From assembly GCF_020911885.1 (NCBI RefSeq), contig NZ_CP087132.1, positions 3,410,001-3,474,000 on the forward strand: a DNA stretch of 64,000 nucleotides, written 5' to 3'. The notes beneath the pieces are model-generated. The model was not told where the DNA came from, did not search any database, and saw nothing but the letters and a program-made list of their open reading frames with translations. Below, piece after piece: positions 18,338 through 27,838 of this stretch (position 1 is its first letter; each line of letters starts with the position of its first letter). Position numbers and translations under genes: made by a program. This stretch comes from Flavobacterium acetivorans (GTDB taxonomy: Bacteria > Bacteroidota > Bacteroidia > Flavobacteriales > Flavobacteriaceae).

Positions 18338-20280
18338 TATTTTGCTTCTTTTATGATTAAATCAGTATCGTAATAAAGCACGAATACGCCTTTATTAGTA
18401 TATCCTCCATCCTCTTTTTTATAGTATTCAAACTTATTATCTACCTGTACAGTTCCAATCGCGTTTGCTGTTTCTTCAAAACTTTTATCCTGTGACAATC
18501 GCAACAAAGTATCAAAAGTAACATCAAAACCTCGGGTAGCAAAATCACTGGAAGAAATATTATTCAGCTTTCTATATTTATTTTTAAAAACTAATGCTTC
18601 CGGAGACTGATTATCACGTGTCACCGAAGGATACATCAACTTTAACTTGGTTAAATTTGAAAAATTAATTTCATCAGTATCCAAAGTCTCATTAGGCTCG
18701 AGAATAACCAGTTGTACCTGATACATAGCCATAGCGCTCACCATAGCTGCTATGGTTGCCTTAACCATTCCGGTATTCCCGGTTTCCATAACAACATAGT
18801 TCATTTTATCTTTAACCAACATACTTTTCAAACTTTCAGCCGATACACTTCCATTCTCTTTGAAAGCTACAAAACGAACGTCTTTTTGATATTGCTGTAT
18901 GTACTTAATCACTGATTCCTTTTTCCTGTCAACCACAGCTATAATATTCCCTTTATTAGCTCGCATATAATCAAAGACAGTGTTCCTAACCACCTCAACA
19001 GTAGGTATCGTCTGGAAAAGATTAGCATAAGGATTACCAATATCTTTTGATAGCGGAGAAATTACAGGAACATTGGCTGCACTTAACAATTGAGCCGTTG
19101 TTTCTGCATTACTTTGATAAAAAGGTCCTACAACCGCATCGGCCAATTCTAATTTATTATCGCGCACAATAGCCGCCACATTAGAGCTGTTTTTAGTTTC
19201 CTGAGAATCATATATCTCAACATCAACTGGAAGCCCAAGCACTTTAGCCGAATCGATGGCCATGAGAGCTCCCGAATAAAAATCCAAAGTCATGTTTAAA
19301 AACTTATCTTTTTTCAAACGCTCTATGGTCGAATTAACGGTATCTCCTTCTATTTTAGATATATTAAAAGGCAACAACAAGACCATTCTTTTTCTGCTAG
19401 CATTATTTATTTTTTTAGACAAAGTGACAGACTCTTTTCTCACATCATTCGAAACCAATACTTTGGAAGGAACCATTAATTTCATTCCTGTCTCAACACC
19501 ATTTTTTAATTCCGGATTAATCACAATTAATTCTTCTTGACTCAGCCCAGTCATTTTTGACAAACTGTAAAGCGTTTCCTTTGGTTTGACCTCATACATA
19601 ACATAATCGGTCGCAGCTGTTTTTTTTGAAAAACTTGGCTTTAATACTTCTTTTTGAGCTTCAACTTTCTCAATAACTTTTACCACTTTTGGAGCATTCC
19701 CTTTAATAACTAACCTATAGCCAATAGGCAAATTAGCTACAATTTCGGGATTGCGTTTTTCTAATTCCTCTATTGTGATTCCGTATTGCTTAGCAATCGA
19801 ATATTTTGTTTCCTTAGCTAACACATCATGATAGACCACTTTTTCCTGAATAGCAGTAGTTGCTTTGGAATTGTTTTTTGAAGGAATCACTAAGATTTGA
19901 CCTATTTGCAAACCGTCTTTTTCAATACTTGGGTTGGCTTTTTTCAAATCCTGATCCGACACTCCGTATTTTTTTTCAATTCCGTATAAAGTCTCTTTAG
20001 CAACAACCTCGTGCGTTTGCGGCTGAGTGCTTGCTTTAGGCTGCTGAATCAGAATTTTAGCAGTCGATTTATTGGGAACCAGCAAGGTTCCATTAGGAGT
20101 CAACCCTCTTTGCGCATCTGGATTTAATTGATAAATATCAAACGGGGTCACTTTATATTTTTGAGCTATTTGATTGATTGTTTCTCCTTTTTCTATTTTA
20201 TGGGTAATCATTTTTCCTTGTGAAAAAACAGTAGTCGTAAACAAGAAAGCAGTCATATAAATCGCGAAAAAATACTTCAT
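18337..20280 (-). CDS. LysM-repeat protein with periplasmic-binding-protein type 1 domain
   Basis: 647 aa. A signal peptide (MKYFFAIYMTAFLFTTTVFSQ) precedes four LysM domains at about 26-70, 89-133, 149-190 and 227-271 (for example HKIEKGETINQIAQKYKVTPFDIYQLNP). A domain of about 340 residues then resembles type 1 periplasmic binding proteins (branched amino-acid receptor fold: VDVEIYDSQET, ADAVVGPFYQSNAETTAQLL, NVPVISPLSKD). LysM binds peptidoglycan, so the protein is expected in the periplasm sensing or holding a ligand near the wall. The same architecture occurs as LpoA-like proteins that activate cell-wall synthases, and this comparison is only a suggestion. Confidence 0.88.
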   Translation of the reverse strand: MKYFFAIYMTAFLFTTTVFSQGKMITHKIEKGETINQIAQKYKVTPFDIYQLNPDAQRGLTPNGTLLVPNKSTAKILIQQPKASTQPQTHEVVAKETLYGIEKKYGVSDQDLKKANPSIEKDGLQIGQILVIPSKNNSKATTAIQEKVVYHDVLAKETKYSIAKQYGITIEELEKRNPEIVANLPIGYRLVIKGNAPKVVKVIEKVEAQKEVLKPSFSKKTAATDYVMYEVKPKETLYSLSKMTGLSQEELIVINPELKNGVETGMKLMVPSKVLVSNDVRKESVTLSKKINNASRKRMVLLLPFNISKIEGDTVNSTIERLKKDKFLNMTLDFYSGALMAIDSAKVLGLPVDVEIYDSQETKNSSNVAAIVRDNKLELADAVVGPFYQSNAETTAQLLSAANVPVISPLSKDIGNPYANLFQTIPTVEVVRNTVFDYMRANKGNIIAVVDRKKESVIKYIQQYQKDVRFVAFKENGSVSAESLKSMLVKDKMNYVVMETGNTGMVKATIAAMVSAMAMYQVQLVILEPNETLDTDEINFSNLTKLKLMYPSVTRDNQSPEALVFKNKYRKLNNISSSDFATRGFDVTFDTLLRLSQDKSFEETANAIGTVQVDNKFEYYKKEDGGYTNKGVFVLYYDTDLIIKEAK

Positions 20281-20316
20281 TATTTTATTTGTAAAATTAA
20301 TAATTCAAAGATAGCA

Positions 20317-20355
20317 AAACGGTATCAAATTTTATTCCAAAATCTGATACCGTTT
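20317..20355 (-). terminator. Terminator of guaA
   Basis: An 11-bp perfect stem (AAACGGTATCA 20317-20327 with TGATACCGTTT 20345-20355) lies 52 bases after the guaA stop on the minus strand. Confidence 0.75.
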
Positions 20356-20407
20356 CTATAAAGCGCACTAATAATAATGCATTTCTTAAAAGGAATATAC
20401 TATTGAT

Positions 20408-21937
20408 TTATTCCCATTCTATTGTTGCCGGCGGCTTAGAACTAATGTCATATACCACTCTATTTACCCCTTTTACTTTATTGATAATATCATTAGACAC
20501 CTTCATCAAGAAATCATAGGGCAAATGCACCCAGTCAGCTGTCATACCATCAGTAGATTCAACAGCACGAAGCGCCACTACCTTTTCATAAGTACGCTCA
20601 TCACCCATAACACCTACGCTGTTAACCGGTAACAAAATCGCTCCTGCTTGCCAAACTTTATCATACAATCCCCAAGATTTCAACCCGTCAATAAAGACTT
20701 TATCTACATCTTGTAAAATTTGAACCTTCTCCGGTGTAATATCCCCTAAAATACGGATAGACAATCCAGGTCCTGGGAAAGGATGTCTTCCTAACAATTC
20801 TGGATCAATTCCTAAAGTAGCCCCCACTCTTCGTACTTCATCTTTGAAAAGCATACGAAGCGGTTCTACAATTTTCAACTTCATATAATCAGGCAATCCA
20901 CCTACATTATGGTGCGATTTAATAGTTGCAGAAGGTCCTTTAACCGAAACAGATTCAATCACATCAGGATAAATTGTTCCTTGAGCCAGCCATTTTACAT
21001 CCTCAATAAGGTGTGATTCATCATCAAAAACTTCGATAAATACACGGCCGATAATTTTACGCTTGGTTTCCGGATCACTAACTCCTGCCAATTCTGACAA
21101 GAAACGATCTCCGGCATCTACTCCTTTTACGTTTAAACCCATTCCTTTGTATTGATCCAATACATTCTGGAATTCGTTTTTACGAAGTAAACCGTTATTT
21201 ACAAAAATACAATACAGGTTTTCCCCGATAGCCTGGTGCAACAAGACCGCTGCCACAGTAGAATCTACCCCTCCCGAAAGTCCAAGAACTACCTTATCCT
21301 CTCCTACTTTTTCTTTTAGCTCAGCTACCATCTCTTCAACGAAAGCATTTGGAGTAAAGTTTTGAGGAACCTCGGCAATTTTTACCAAGAAGTTTTCAAG
21401 CATTTTTGATCCATCTGTAGAATGAAAAACCTCAGGATGGTATTGGATAGCATAAGTTGTTTCGCCTTCAATTTTATAAGCGGCAAATTCTACGTCATGC
21501 GTACTGGCCAGTTTCACTCCATTTGTAGGCAAAGCTTTTACACTGTCGCTATGACTCATCCAAACTTGACTGTTCTCTGAAACACCTTCAAAGAAAATTT
21601 CATTCTCCTTTATATAAGATAAATTAGCTCTACCGTATTCTCTGGTATTAGAAGCTGCCACTTCCCCACCGCTAAAATGGGCTAAATACTGCGCCCCGTA
21701 ACATACGGCAAGCACAGGTAATTTACCTCTTATTTGAGATAAATCAGGATGTGGTGCATCTTCTCCTCTAACAGAAAATGGACTTCCTCCAAGAATTACG
21801 GCTTTATAACTTGATAAATCACTCGGAAAATGATTGTATGGGAAAATTTCGCAGAATATATTTAATTCGCGAACTCTACGCGCAATAAGCTGAGTGTATT
21901 GCGATCCGAAATCTAAAATAAGTACGTTGTGTTGCAT
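20408..21937 (-). CDS. guaA: GMP synthase (glutamine-hydrolysing)
   Basis: 509 aa from ATG at 21937 ([16 protein letters not shown]). An in-frame TTG two codons upstream is not needed. The class I amidotransferase has Cys79 in [10 protein letters not shown] and His-Glu in QYHPEVFHS. The ATP-pyrophosphatase P-loop is [15 protein letters not shown], and the C-terminal dimerisation domain ends in KPPATIEWE. It converts XMP to GMP in purine synthesis. It is monocistronic. Confidence 0.97.
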   Translation of the reverse strand: MQHNVLILDFGSQYTQLIARRVRELNIFCEIFPYNHFPSDLSSYKAVILGGSPFSVRGEDAPHPDLSQIRGKLPVLAVCYGAQYLAHFSGGEVAASNTREYGRANLSYIKENEIFFEGVSENSQVWMSHSDSVKALPTNGVKLASTHDVEFAAYKIEGETTYAIQYHPEVFHSTDGSKMLENFLVKIAEVPQNFTPNAFVEEMVAELKEKVGEDKVVLGLSGGVDSTVAAVLLHQAIGENLYCIFVNNGLLRKNEFQNVLDQYKGMGLNVKGVDAGDRFLSELAGVSDPETKRKIIGRVFIEVFDDESHLIEDVKWLAQGTIYPDVIESVSVKGPSATIKSHHNVGGLPDYMKLKIVEPLRMLFKDEVRRVGATLGIDPELLGRHPFPGPGLSIRILGDITPEKVQILQDVDKVFIDGLKSWGLYDKVWQAGAILLPVNSVGVMGDERTYEKVVALRAVESTDGMTADWVHLPYDFLMKVSNDIINKVKGVNRVVYDISSKPPATIEWE

Positions 21938-22155
21938 GCGCAAAAATACTTTTTATATTTGGAATTGAAAAATTGAAATTTGAAAAAATTGAAATTTATT
22001 TATATCCCAATAAACATCAAGTATTTTTAATATTAACCTCTCCAAAAACAGTATAGAAATGAAAGAAAATTCTGATCAAAACAGCAAGACTAGTACTAGT
22101 TAAACACCGCTTCTTCCGCTATTGTTAAACGCAAAATCAAAAAACGGTAAAACAA

Positions 22156-22803
22156 CTACTCTTTAGTAAGAACGAGCGTAGCTTTAAATCCGGTTGCTAA
22201 ATTCCACTGACTAGCCGATATTAATACACCTTTGTCATCATACACCTTAAATTCAGCCGTATTAGGTCCAGAACTCCCTTGATTCAAAGCTTCAAAATCA
22301 ATTTTATTAAAACCTTTTACCAATGGTATTTCAAAACCTTGAAAATTACTGTCTAAATTCACCTGATATTGAATAACACTATCATTTAAATACACTCTTA
22401 TTTGATCGCCGTCTACATAAGCCGCATCACGATACAATACTTTGGCAGTAACGGATGTTGTTTTAAAATCCCCAAGATTCTGGTTTCTTCTATAGACTAT
22501 CCCTTCTGGTTGTTCTTCTTTTTTATTTAATTTATCTCTTATGGCGTCTCCGGGATTAATAAATTCATTTTTAGGAATCATCGAAATGGTGCTGGGCTTT
22601 TCTATTATCGGAGAAGGATTCGGTTTTTTAGCAACTTCTGGAGCAATAACCTTTGGAGGCTCAACAACAGGGGGTTTCACCTTCTTAGATTTAAATTTGG
22701 TATCTATAGGTGGTATTCCTTTAAATTTAGAATTAAATTCGCTTTGAGAATAACCCTTTACGGACAATCCCAGTAGTAAAATAAAAAAGAGTATTCGATT
22801 CAT
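22156..22803 (-). CDS. Secreted proline-rich protein of unknown function
   Basis: 215 aa. A signal peptide (MNRILFFILLLGLSVKGYSQ) precedes a Pro/Lys-rich linker (about 38-72, PPVVEPPKVIAPEV…), then a C-terminal beta-rich domain (about 110-213). No catalytic motif is seen. The C-terminal domain has strand patterns of an immunoglobulin-like or lipocalin-like fold (VYLNDSVIQYQVNLDSNFQGFEIPLVKGFNKIDFEA). I recognise it only as a flavobacterial hypothetical. It stands alone after guaA. Confidence 0.7.
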   Translation of the reverse strand: MNRILFFILLLGLSVKGYSQSEFNSKFKGIPPIDTKFKSKKVKPPVVEPPKVIAPEVAKKPNPSPIIEKPSTISMIPKNEFINPGDAIRDKLNKKEEQPEGIVYRRNQNLGDFKTTSVTAKVLYRDAAYVDGDQIRVYLNDSVIQYQVNLDSNFQGFEIPLVKGFNKIDFEALNQGSSGPNTAEFKVYDDKGVLISASQWNLATGFKATLVLTKE

Positions 22804-23087
22804 AATATTTATAATCTAAATAATTATTGATGTAAAATTTTTAAAAATAAAAAACCAATGGTACAAAAGCCTATAAAAAAGTAGATTTTAACTTTCTATT
22901 ATAACATTCAATTCTCAAATTTATTTTCTTTCAAAGCCTAAAATAGACTAAAATTCATTTTTTTCGAAAATTGACTTCATATACAAAACCAGTATTCTTT
23001 ATTTTATTATTTTTACAAGTGGCAAAAAATATACCAAACTATCAATGAGACTAGTTTTAAAAATATAAAACAAAAAAAAACATCCAA

Positions 23088-23498
23088 ATGAAAAGAGAAA
23101 ACATATTGACAGGTTCTCCTTGGGAAGACAAAATGGGCTATTGCAGAGCGGTTCGCATTGGAAATATTATCGAAGTATCGGGTACAGTGGCAATAGTTGA
23201 CGGCGATATCGTAAAAGCCAATGATGCACATGCTCAAACATTGAATATTCTTAAAAGAGTCGAAAAAGTACTGGAAGACCTTAATGTAGGCATGAAAGAC
23301 GTCATTCGTACTCGAATATTCACCACTGACATTAATACCTTTGAAGCTGTAGCAAGCGCTCATGCGACATTTTTTAAAGACGTAAAACCAACTACCGGTT
23401 TTTATGAAATCAGTAAGTTAGTCGCTCCTGAATATTTGGTAGAAATAGAATTTACCGCTATTGCCACCGAAAAACCACTAATTCAAGAAGGATTGTAA
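23088..23498 (+). CDS. Rid/YjgF-type protein, not canonical RidA
   Basis: A 136-aa member of the YjgF/YER057c/UK114 fold, which usually trimerises and deaminates reactive imines. The fold signatures are present (GNIIEVSGTVAIVDGD, TLNILKRVEKVLEDLNVGMKDVIRTRIFTTD, LVEIEFTAIA). The Arg that in RidA binds the substrate carboxylate (in the ARSCVEV segment) is replaced by PTTGFYEIS, so the enzyme probably belongs to another Rid subfamily with another substrate. It is followed 43 bases later by a CLC channel. Confidence 0.85.
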   Translation: MKRENILTGSPWEDKMGYCRAVRIGNIIEVSGTVAIVDGDIVKANDAHAQTLNILKRVEKVLEDLNVGMKDVIRTRIFTTDINTFEAVASAHATFFKDVKPTTGFYEISKLVAPEYLVEIEFTAIATEKPLIQEGL

Positions 23499-23541
23499 TA
23501 CTTTAGCCAAAAATTACTTGCCAATTCTCCTATTGAAACGA

Positions 23542-24798
23542 ATGAATTTAGAAAAAATAAAAAAAACAATACCGCTACTTTTCAAATGGATCTTTATTTG
23601 CATCCTAATTGGCTTTTTATCCGGTTCTGCTTCGGCATTTTTTTTAGTGGCACTCGAATGGGTCACACAATCCAGAAACCATCATCAATGGATCATTTGG
23701 CTTTTGCCAATAGGCGGACTACTTGTAGGCTTAGGCTACCATTATTACGGCAAAGAAGTGGTAAAAGGCAATAACTTACTGCTGGAAGAGTACGAAAATC
23801 CGCAAAAGACAATTCCTTTAAAAATGGCGCCTCTGGTGCTTATCGGTACTTTAATCACCCACCTTTTTGGAGGTTCAGCCGGACGCGAAGGGACAGCGGT
23901 ACAAATGGGAGGCGCCATAGCCGATCAATTTAGCCCAATTTTCAAACTCGATAATTCCGACAGAAAAACACTTATTATTCTTGGAATTAGCGCCGGATTT
24001 TCCTCTGTTTTCGGAACTCCATTAGCCGGCGCCTTATTTGCCCTAGAGGTTGTATATTTTAGTAAAATTAGCTTAAAAAGCAGTATTTTATCGTTCTTAG
24101 TAGCCTTCATTGCTTATTTCACGGTGGAATTCTGGGAAGTAAAACACACGCATTACTCCATTCCCTCACTTCCTGATTTTGACATAAAAATTCTTCTTTG
24201 GATTATAGCTGTAAGCGTTTTGTTTGGATTGGCTGCCATGTTATTTTCCAGAAGTACTCATTATTGGGGCGCTTTATTTACAAAAAATATAAAATACCCT
24301 CCTTTACGCCCTTTCATTGGCGGATTGCTGTTTGCTATTGCCATGTATTTTATTGGAACCAATACATACCTTGGACTAGGAGTTCCTGTTATCGTAGAAT
24401 CTTTTTCGAAAGCAAGCGAAAATCATGTTTTTATCTTAAAAATACTGTTTACCGGATTTACTTTGGGTGCTGGATTTAAAGGTGGTGAGGTTACACCCCT
24501 TTTCTTCGTTGGAGCCACACTGGGAAGCGCAATGTCTCTTTTCATTCCTCTTCCTATCGCCTTATTGGCCGGAATGGGATTTGTCGCTGTTTTTTCTGGA
24601 GCAACCCATACCCCCATCGCCTGCACCGTTATGGGAATGGAGCTTTTTGGCTTAGAAAGCGGAATCTTCATCGGGCTTGCTTGTTTTATTGCTTATCTGT
24701 CATCTGGTTCAGTAGGAATTTATCATTCGCAGTGCTTAAAAGGACCAAAATACCATTTGTACGAAAAATTTAAAAGAAGAAAGCTGGACAATTTCTAA
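23542..24798 (+). CDS. CLC-type voltage-gated chloride channel or transporter
   Basis: ATG at 23542 gives MNLEKIKKTIPLLFKW, 418 aa. A TTG at 23518 is in frame but less likely. Ten or more hydrophobic helices are visible. The selectivity and gating signatures are GGSAGREGTAVQMG (the gating Glu), GISAGFSSVFGTPLAGALFALE and GFKGGEVTPLFFVGATLG. GREGT replaces the usual GREGP, a common variant. It probably moves chloride or fluoride, possibly with H+ exchange. Confidence 0.92.
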   Translation: MNLEKIKKTIPLLFKWIFICILIGFLSGSASAFFLVALEWVTQSRNHHQWIIWLLPIGGLLVGLGYHYYGKEVVKGNNLLLEEYENPQKTIPLKMAPLVLIGTLITHLFGGSAGREGTAVQMGGAIADQFSPIFKLDNSDRKTLIILGISAGFSSVFGTPLAGALFALEVVYFSKISLKSSILSFLVAFIAYFTVEFWEVKHTHYSIPSLPDFDIKILLWIIAVSVLFGLAAMLFSRSTHYWGALFTKNIKYPPLRPFIGGLLFAIAMYFIGTNTYLGLGVPVIVESFSKASENHVFILKILFTGFTLGAGFKGGEVTPLFFVGATLGSAMSLFIPLPIALLAGMGFVAVFSGATHTPIACTVMGMELFGLESGIFIGLACFIAYLSSGSVGIYHSQCLKGPKYHLYEKFKRRKLDNF

Positions 24799-24942
24799 TG
24801 TGAAATGAGCATGATCGAAAATTACTCACAAAGACCAATGATGATATGCGAATAACATATGACCATTGAAAAATAATAAATTTCGACATATGAAAAAGCA
24901 TGTTAAATTTTAAATGATTTAAAACTTTACATTAAAAAAATG

Positions 24943-24950
24943 TAATTTCG
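24943..24950 (+). promoter_or_regulatory. -7 box of the nrnA operon
   Basis: TAATTTCG followed by CA is a near match to the flavobacterial TAnnTTTG box and sits only 6 bases before the ATG at 24957, which would give a nearly leaderless mRNA. A -33 box is not clear. Confidence 0.4.
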
Positions 24951-24956
24951 CAGACT

Positions 24957-25964
24957 ATGAAAATACAAGACATTCAAGCGATAAAGTTGTTATTAGCAAC
25001 ACCAAAAAAAATTGCAATCATTCCGCACAGAGGCCCAGATGGCGATGCAATGGGATCAACTCTAGCATTATATCACTTTCTATTGAAGAACAATCACGAA
25101 CCAATTGTGATTGCTCCCAATGAATTTCCCGATTTCCTAGCTTGGCTTCCGGGCTCAGAAGCCGTTAAAATTTTCGAAAAAGACAAGGAAAACTGTACTC
25201 AAATACTGGAAAACTCCGATTTGATTTTCACCTTAGACTTTAATGCCCTACACCGCACAGGCAATGAAATGGAACCGGTATTGGCTCAGCAAAAAGCGAC
25301 TTTTATCATGATTGACCACCATCAAAAACCGGACAATTATGCCACTTATACCTATTCGGATACTGCTTTTGGATCTACATGTGAGATGATCTACAACTTT
25401 ATTTCTTTTCTGGACCAAAAAGAGGATATCGATAAAACCATAGGAACTTGTATTTATACGGGAATCCTAACCGATTCTGGTTCTTTCCGTTTCCCGGGAA
25501 CTACCGGAAACACTCATAGAATTGTAGCCGAATTAATCGATTTAGGAGTAGAAAATACTAAAATCCCAAGTTTACTTTTTGAAAACAGCTCCTACAGTCG
25601 TTTGCAATTATTAGGAAGAGCATTGCAAAACATGAAGGTCCTTGCTGATCACAAGACAACCTATACGACTTTGACTCAAGAGGAATTAAACACTTTTGAA
25701 CACATCAAAGGAGATACAGAGGGAATCGTAAATTACGGATTAACAATAAAAGGAATTATTTTTACAGCTATATTTATCGAAAATAAAGAAGAAAAAATTA
25801 TTAAGATATCATTCCGTTCCCAAGGTGAATTTGATGTCAATCAATTTGCCCGAGACCATTTTAACGGAGGAGGCCACCAGAATGCTGCCGGAGGAAAATC
25901 AGAAACATCTATGGCAGAAACAATTGCCAAATTTGAAGATTTAGTAACTAAACTTACGATATAA
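24957..25964 (+). CDS. nrnA: DHH-family oligoribonuclease / pAp phosphatase
   Basis: 335 aa. It degrades nanoRNAs of a few nucleotides and dephosphorylates 3'-phosphoadenosine 5'-phosphate. The DHH domain motifs are PHRGPDGDAMGS, DLIFTLDFN and IMIDHHQKPD (manganese site). The DHHA1 motif near the end is FNGGGHQNAAGG. It is the first gene of the gldI cluster, with 6 bases between its stop and gldI. Confidence 0.93.
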   Translation: MKIQDIQAIKLLLATPKKIAIIPHRGPDGDAMGSTLALYHFLLKNNHEPIVIAPNEFPDFLAWLPGSEAVKIFEKDKENCTQILENSDLIFTLDFNALHRTGNEMEPVLAQQKATFIMIDHHQKPDNYATYTYSDTAFGSTCEMIYNFISFLDQKEDIDKTIGTCIYTGILTDSGSFRFPGTTGNTHRIVAELIDLGVENTKIPSLLFENSSYSRLQLLGRALQNMKVLADHKTTYTTLTQEELNTFEHIKGDTEGIVNYGLTIKGIIFTAIFIENKEEKIIKISFRSQGEFDVNQFARDHFNGGGHQNAAGGKSETSMAETIAKFEDLVTKLTI

Positions 25965-25970
25965 AACATC

Positions 25971-26603
25971 ATGAAACTAAAGCTTTTCATTCCCATTTCA
26001 TTGGCACTAACCTTACTTTTTTCGAGTTGTAAGCAAGATCAGGAAGCCCGCAGACCTATCTCTCATAGCTCAGGTTCTTTCATGAAAAAATCTGTTGACC
26101 GAAATAAAAAACTAGTAGCCAGCGAGGAAGACCAAATTAAGGCAATCATCAAAAGCAAACCTACAGTAGAATTTTTTGCCTCAACAAAAGGCTATTGGTA
26201 TTCCTATGAATTCAAAAATGAACTCGATACACTGACGCCAAAAAAAGGAGACATTGCTTTTTTTGATTATGAAATAAAAGACCTTAAAGGCAATATCATC
26301 TATTCGCAATTAGAATTAAGACCTCAAATTTATCGCGTGGACAAACAAGATATCATGATGGGTTTAAGAGACGGCATCAAATTGATGCGTAAAAATGAAA
26401 AAGTAAACTTTCTGTTCCCTTCTCACATGGGCTATGGTTATCATGGGGATGATAAAAAAATAGGAGTTAACCAACCTTTATTTTGCACCGTTACCCTGCA
26501 TGATTTTAAGCCTGAAGCTGTTTACAAAGCAGAAATGGAAGGCAACACCCTTATTGATGCTAAGGCTTCCAAAAAGACAACTACAGATACTCTAGAGCCT
26601 TAA
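25971..26603 (+). CDS. gldI: Gliding-motility lipoprotein GldI, FKBP-type prolyl isomerase
   Basis: 210 aa. The lipobox is LLFSSC (Cys at 20), followed by a charged linker and one FKBP domain (about 85-185) with KKGDIAFFDYEIKDLKGN and FLFPSHMGYGYHGD. In Flavobacterium johnsoniae GldI is required for gliding and belongs to the periplasmic foldases that support gliding/T9SS machinery. The C-terminal tail extends about 25 residues beyond the FKBP fold. It sits between nrnA and two more prolyl isomerases, which suggests shared need in envelope protein folding. Confidence 0.93.
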   Translation: MKLKLFIPISLALTLLFSSCKQDQEARRPISHSSGSFMKKSVDRNKKLVASEEDQIKAIIKSKPTVEFFASTKGYWYSYEFKNELDTLTPKKGDIAFFDYEIKDLKGNIIYSQLELRPQIYRVDKQDIMMGLRDGIKLMRKNEKVNFLFPSHMGYGYHGDDKKIGVNQPLFCTVTLHDFKPEAVYKAEMEGNTLIDAKASKKTTTDTLEP

Positions 26604-26674
26604 AAGCGCTTTTTTTAAAATATTACTGATCACATAAACCTAAAAACACCATTAAAATAATTAAGTAAATCGTT

Positions 26675-27799
26675 ATGAAAAAAAGAATCTTACTCGTATT
26701 ATTCGCAATTACCACTTTATACTCTTGTAAAGAGGAATACAACAATCTACCTGATGGTTTGTATGCTAAAATTGAAACTAGCAAAGGCGACATCATTGTA
26801 TCCTTAGATTATAAAAAAGCACCTATTACAGTAGCTAATTTTGTTACCTTGGCCGAAGGAAAAAATGATTTTGTTACCAATAAAAACCTAAAAGACCGAC
26901 CTTTTTTTGATGGATTAAAATTCCACAGAGTCATCAATGATTTCATGATACAAACGGGAGATCCTTTAGGAACTGGTTCTGGCGATGCCGGCTATAAATT
27001 TAAAGATGAATTTTCAGATTTGCAATTTATTGATGGAGGCGTTTTGGCTATGGCCAATAATGGCCCTGCGACAAACAGCAGCCAATTCTTCATTACGCAC
27101 CTTTCAACACCATGGTTAGACGGAAAACACACTATTTTTGGACATGTGGTAGAAAATGGAATGGAAACTGTAAATAAAATTGTACAAGACGATTTTATCA
27201 AGAAAATCACCATTATCAGAAAAGGCGAAGCAGCGAAAAAATTCAATGCCGTTAAAACATTTTCTGATTACTTCACAGTTGAATCTGAAAATCAAAAGAA
27301 CAGACAAGCAATTGAAGAACAAAACAGAAAAATATACGACGAAAAATACAAAGACGTTCGTGAAGACAAAGTGAAATACTTCAATGCTTTGAAAAGTAAG
27401 GCCATCAAAACCTCAAGCGGTCTTAAATATGTTATCACTAAAAAAGCTGGTGGTAAAGAGCCTGCCAAAGGAGCACCATTATACATTCACTATGCCGGTT
27501 TTCTTGAAGACGGTCATCTGTTTGACACTAGCATAGAAAGTGTGGCACAAATTTTCGGAAAGTTTGACGAAAACAGAGCTGCCCAAATGGGCTACCAACC
27601 TATTCCTTTTCAAGCTGGTAAAAAAGACGGCATGATTCCGGGATTCATTGAAGGTCTAGAAAAATTATCTTTTGGCGATAAGGCAATACTATTCATCCCT
27701 TCACATTTAGCCTATGGCGCTGGTGGCGCTGGCGATGTTATACCACCAAATGCCAATATTATTTTTGAAATTGAATTATTGGAAGCAACACCTCAATAA
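26675..27799 (+). CDS. Cyclophilin-FKBP fusion prolyl isomerase, lipoprotein
   Basis: 374 aa. A lipobox (TTLYSC, Cys at 18) precedes a cyclophilin domain (about 30-190) with KFHRVINDFMIQTGDP, GVLAMANNGPATNSSQFFIT and HTIFGHVVENGMETV. A helical linker (about 190-245) leads to an FKBP domain (about 255-372) with [42 protein letters not shown] and VIPPNANIIFEIELL. Two isomerase folds in one chain suit a periplasmic foldase. The next gene, 39 bases downstream, is a paralogue of the same design. Confidence 0.93.
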   Translation: MKKRILLVLFAITTLYSCKEEYNNLPDGLYAKIETSKGDIIVSLDYKKAPITVANFVTLAEGKNDFVTNKNLKDRPFFDGLKFHRVINDFMIQTGDPLGTGSGDAGYKFKDEFSDLQFIDGGVLAMANNGPATNSSQFFITHLSTPWLDGKHTIFGHVVENGMETVNKIVQDDFIKKITIIRKGEAAKKFNAVKTFSDYFTVESENQKNRQAIEEQNRKIYDEKYKDVREDKVKYFNALKSKAIKTSSGLKYVITKKAGGKEPAKGAPLYIHYAGFLEDGHLFDTSIESVAQIFGKFDENRAAQMGYQPIPFQAGKKDGMIPGFIEGLEKLSFGDKAILFIPSHLAYGAGGAGDVIPPNANIIFEIELLEATPQ

Positions 27800-27838
27800 T
27801 CCAATCCAACAGAAGAAGAGAACTTTAAATTTAGAAAA

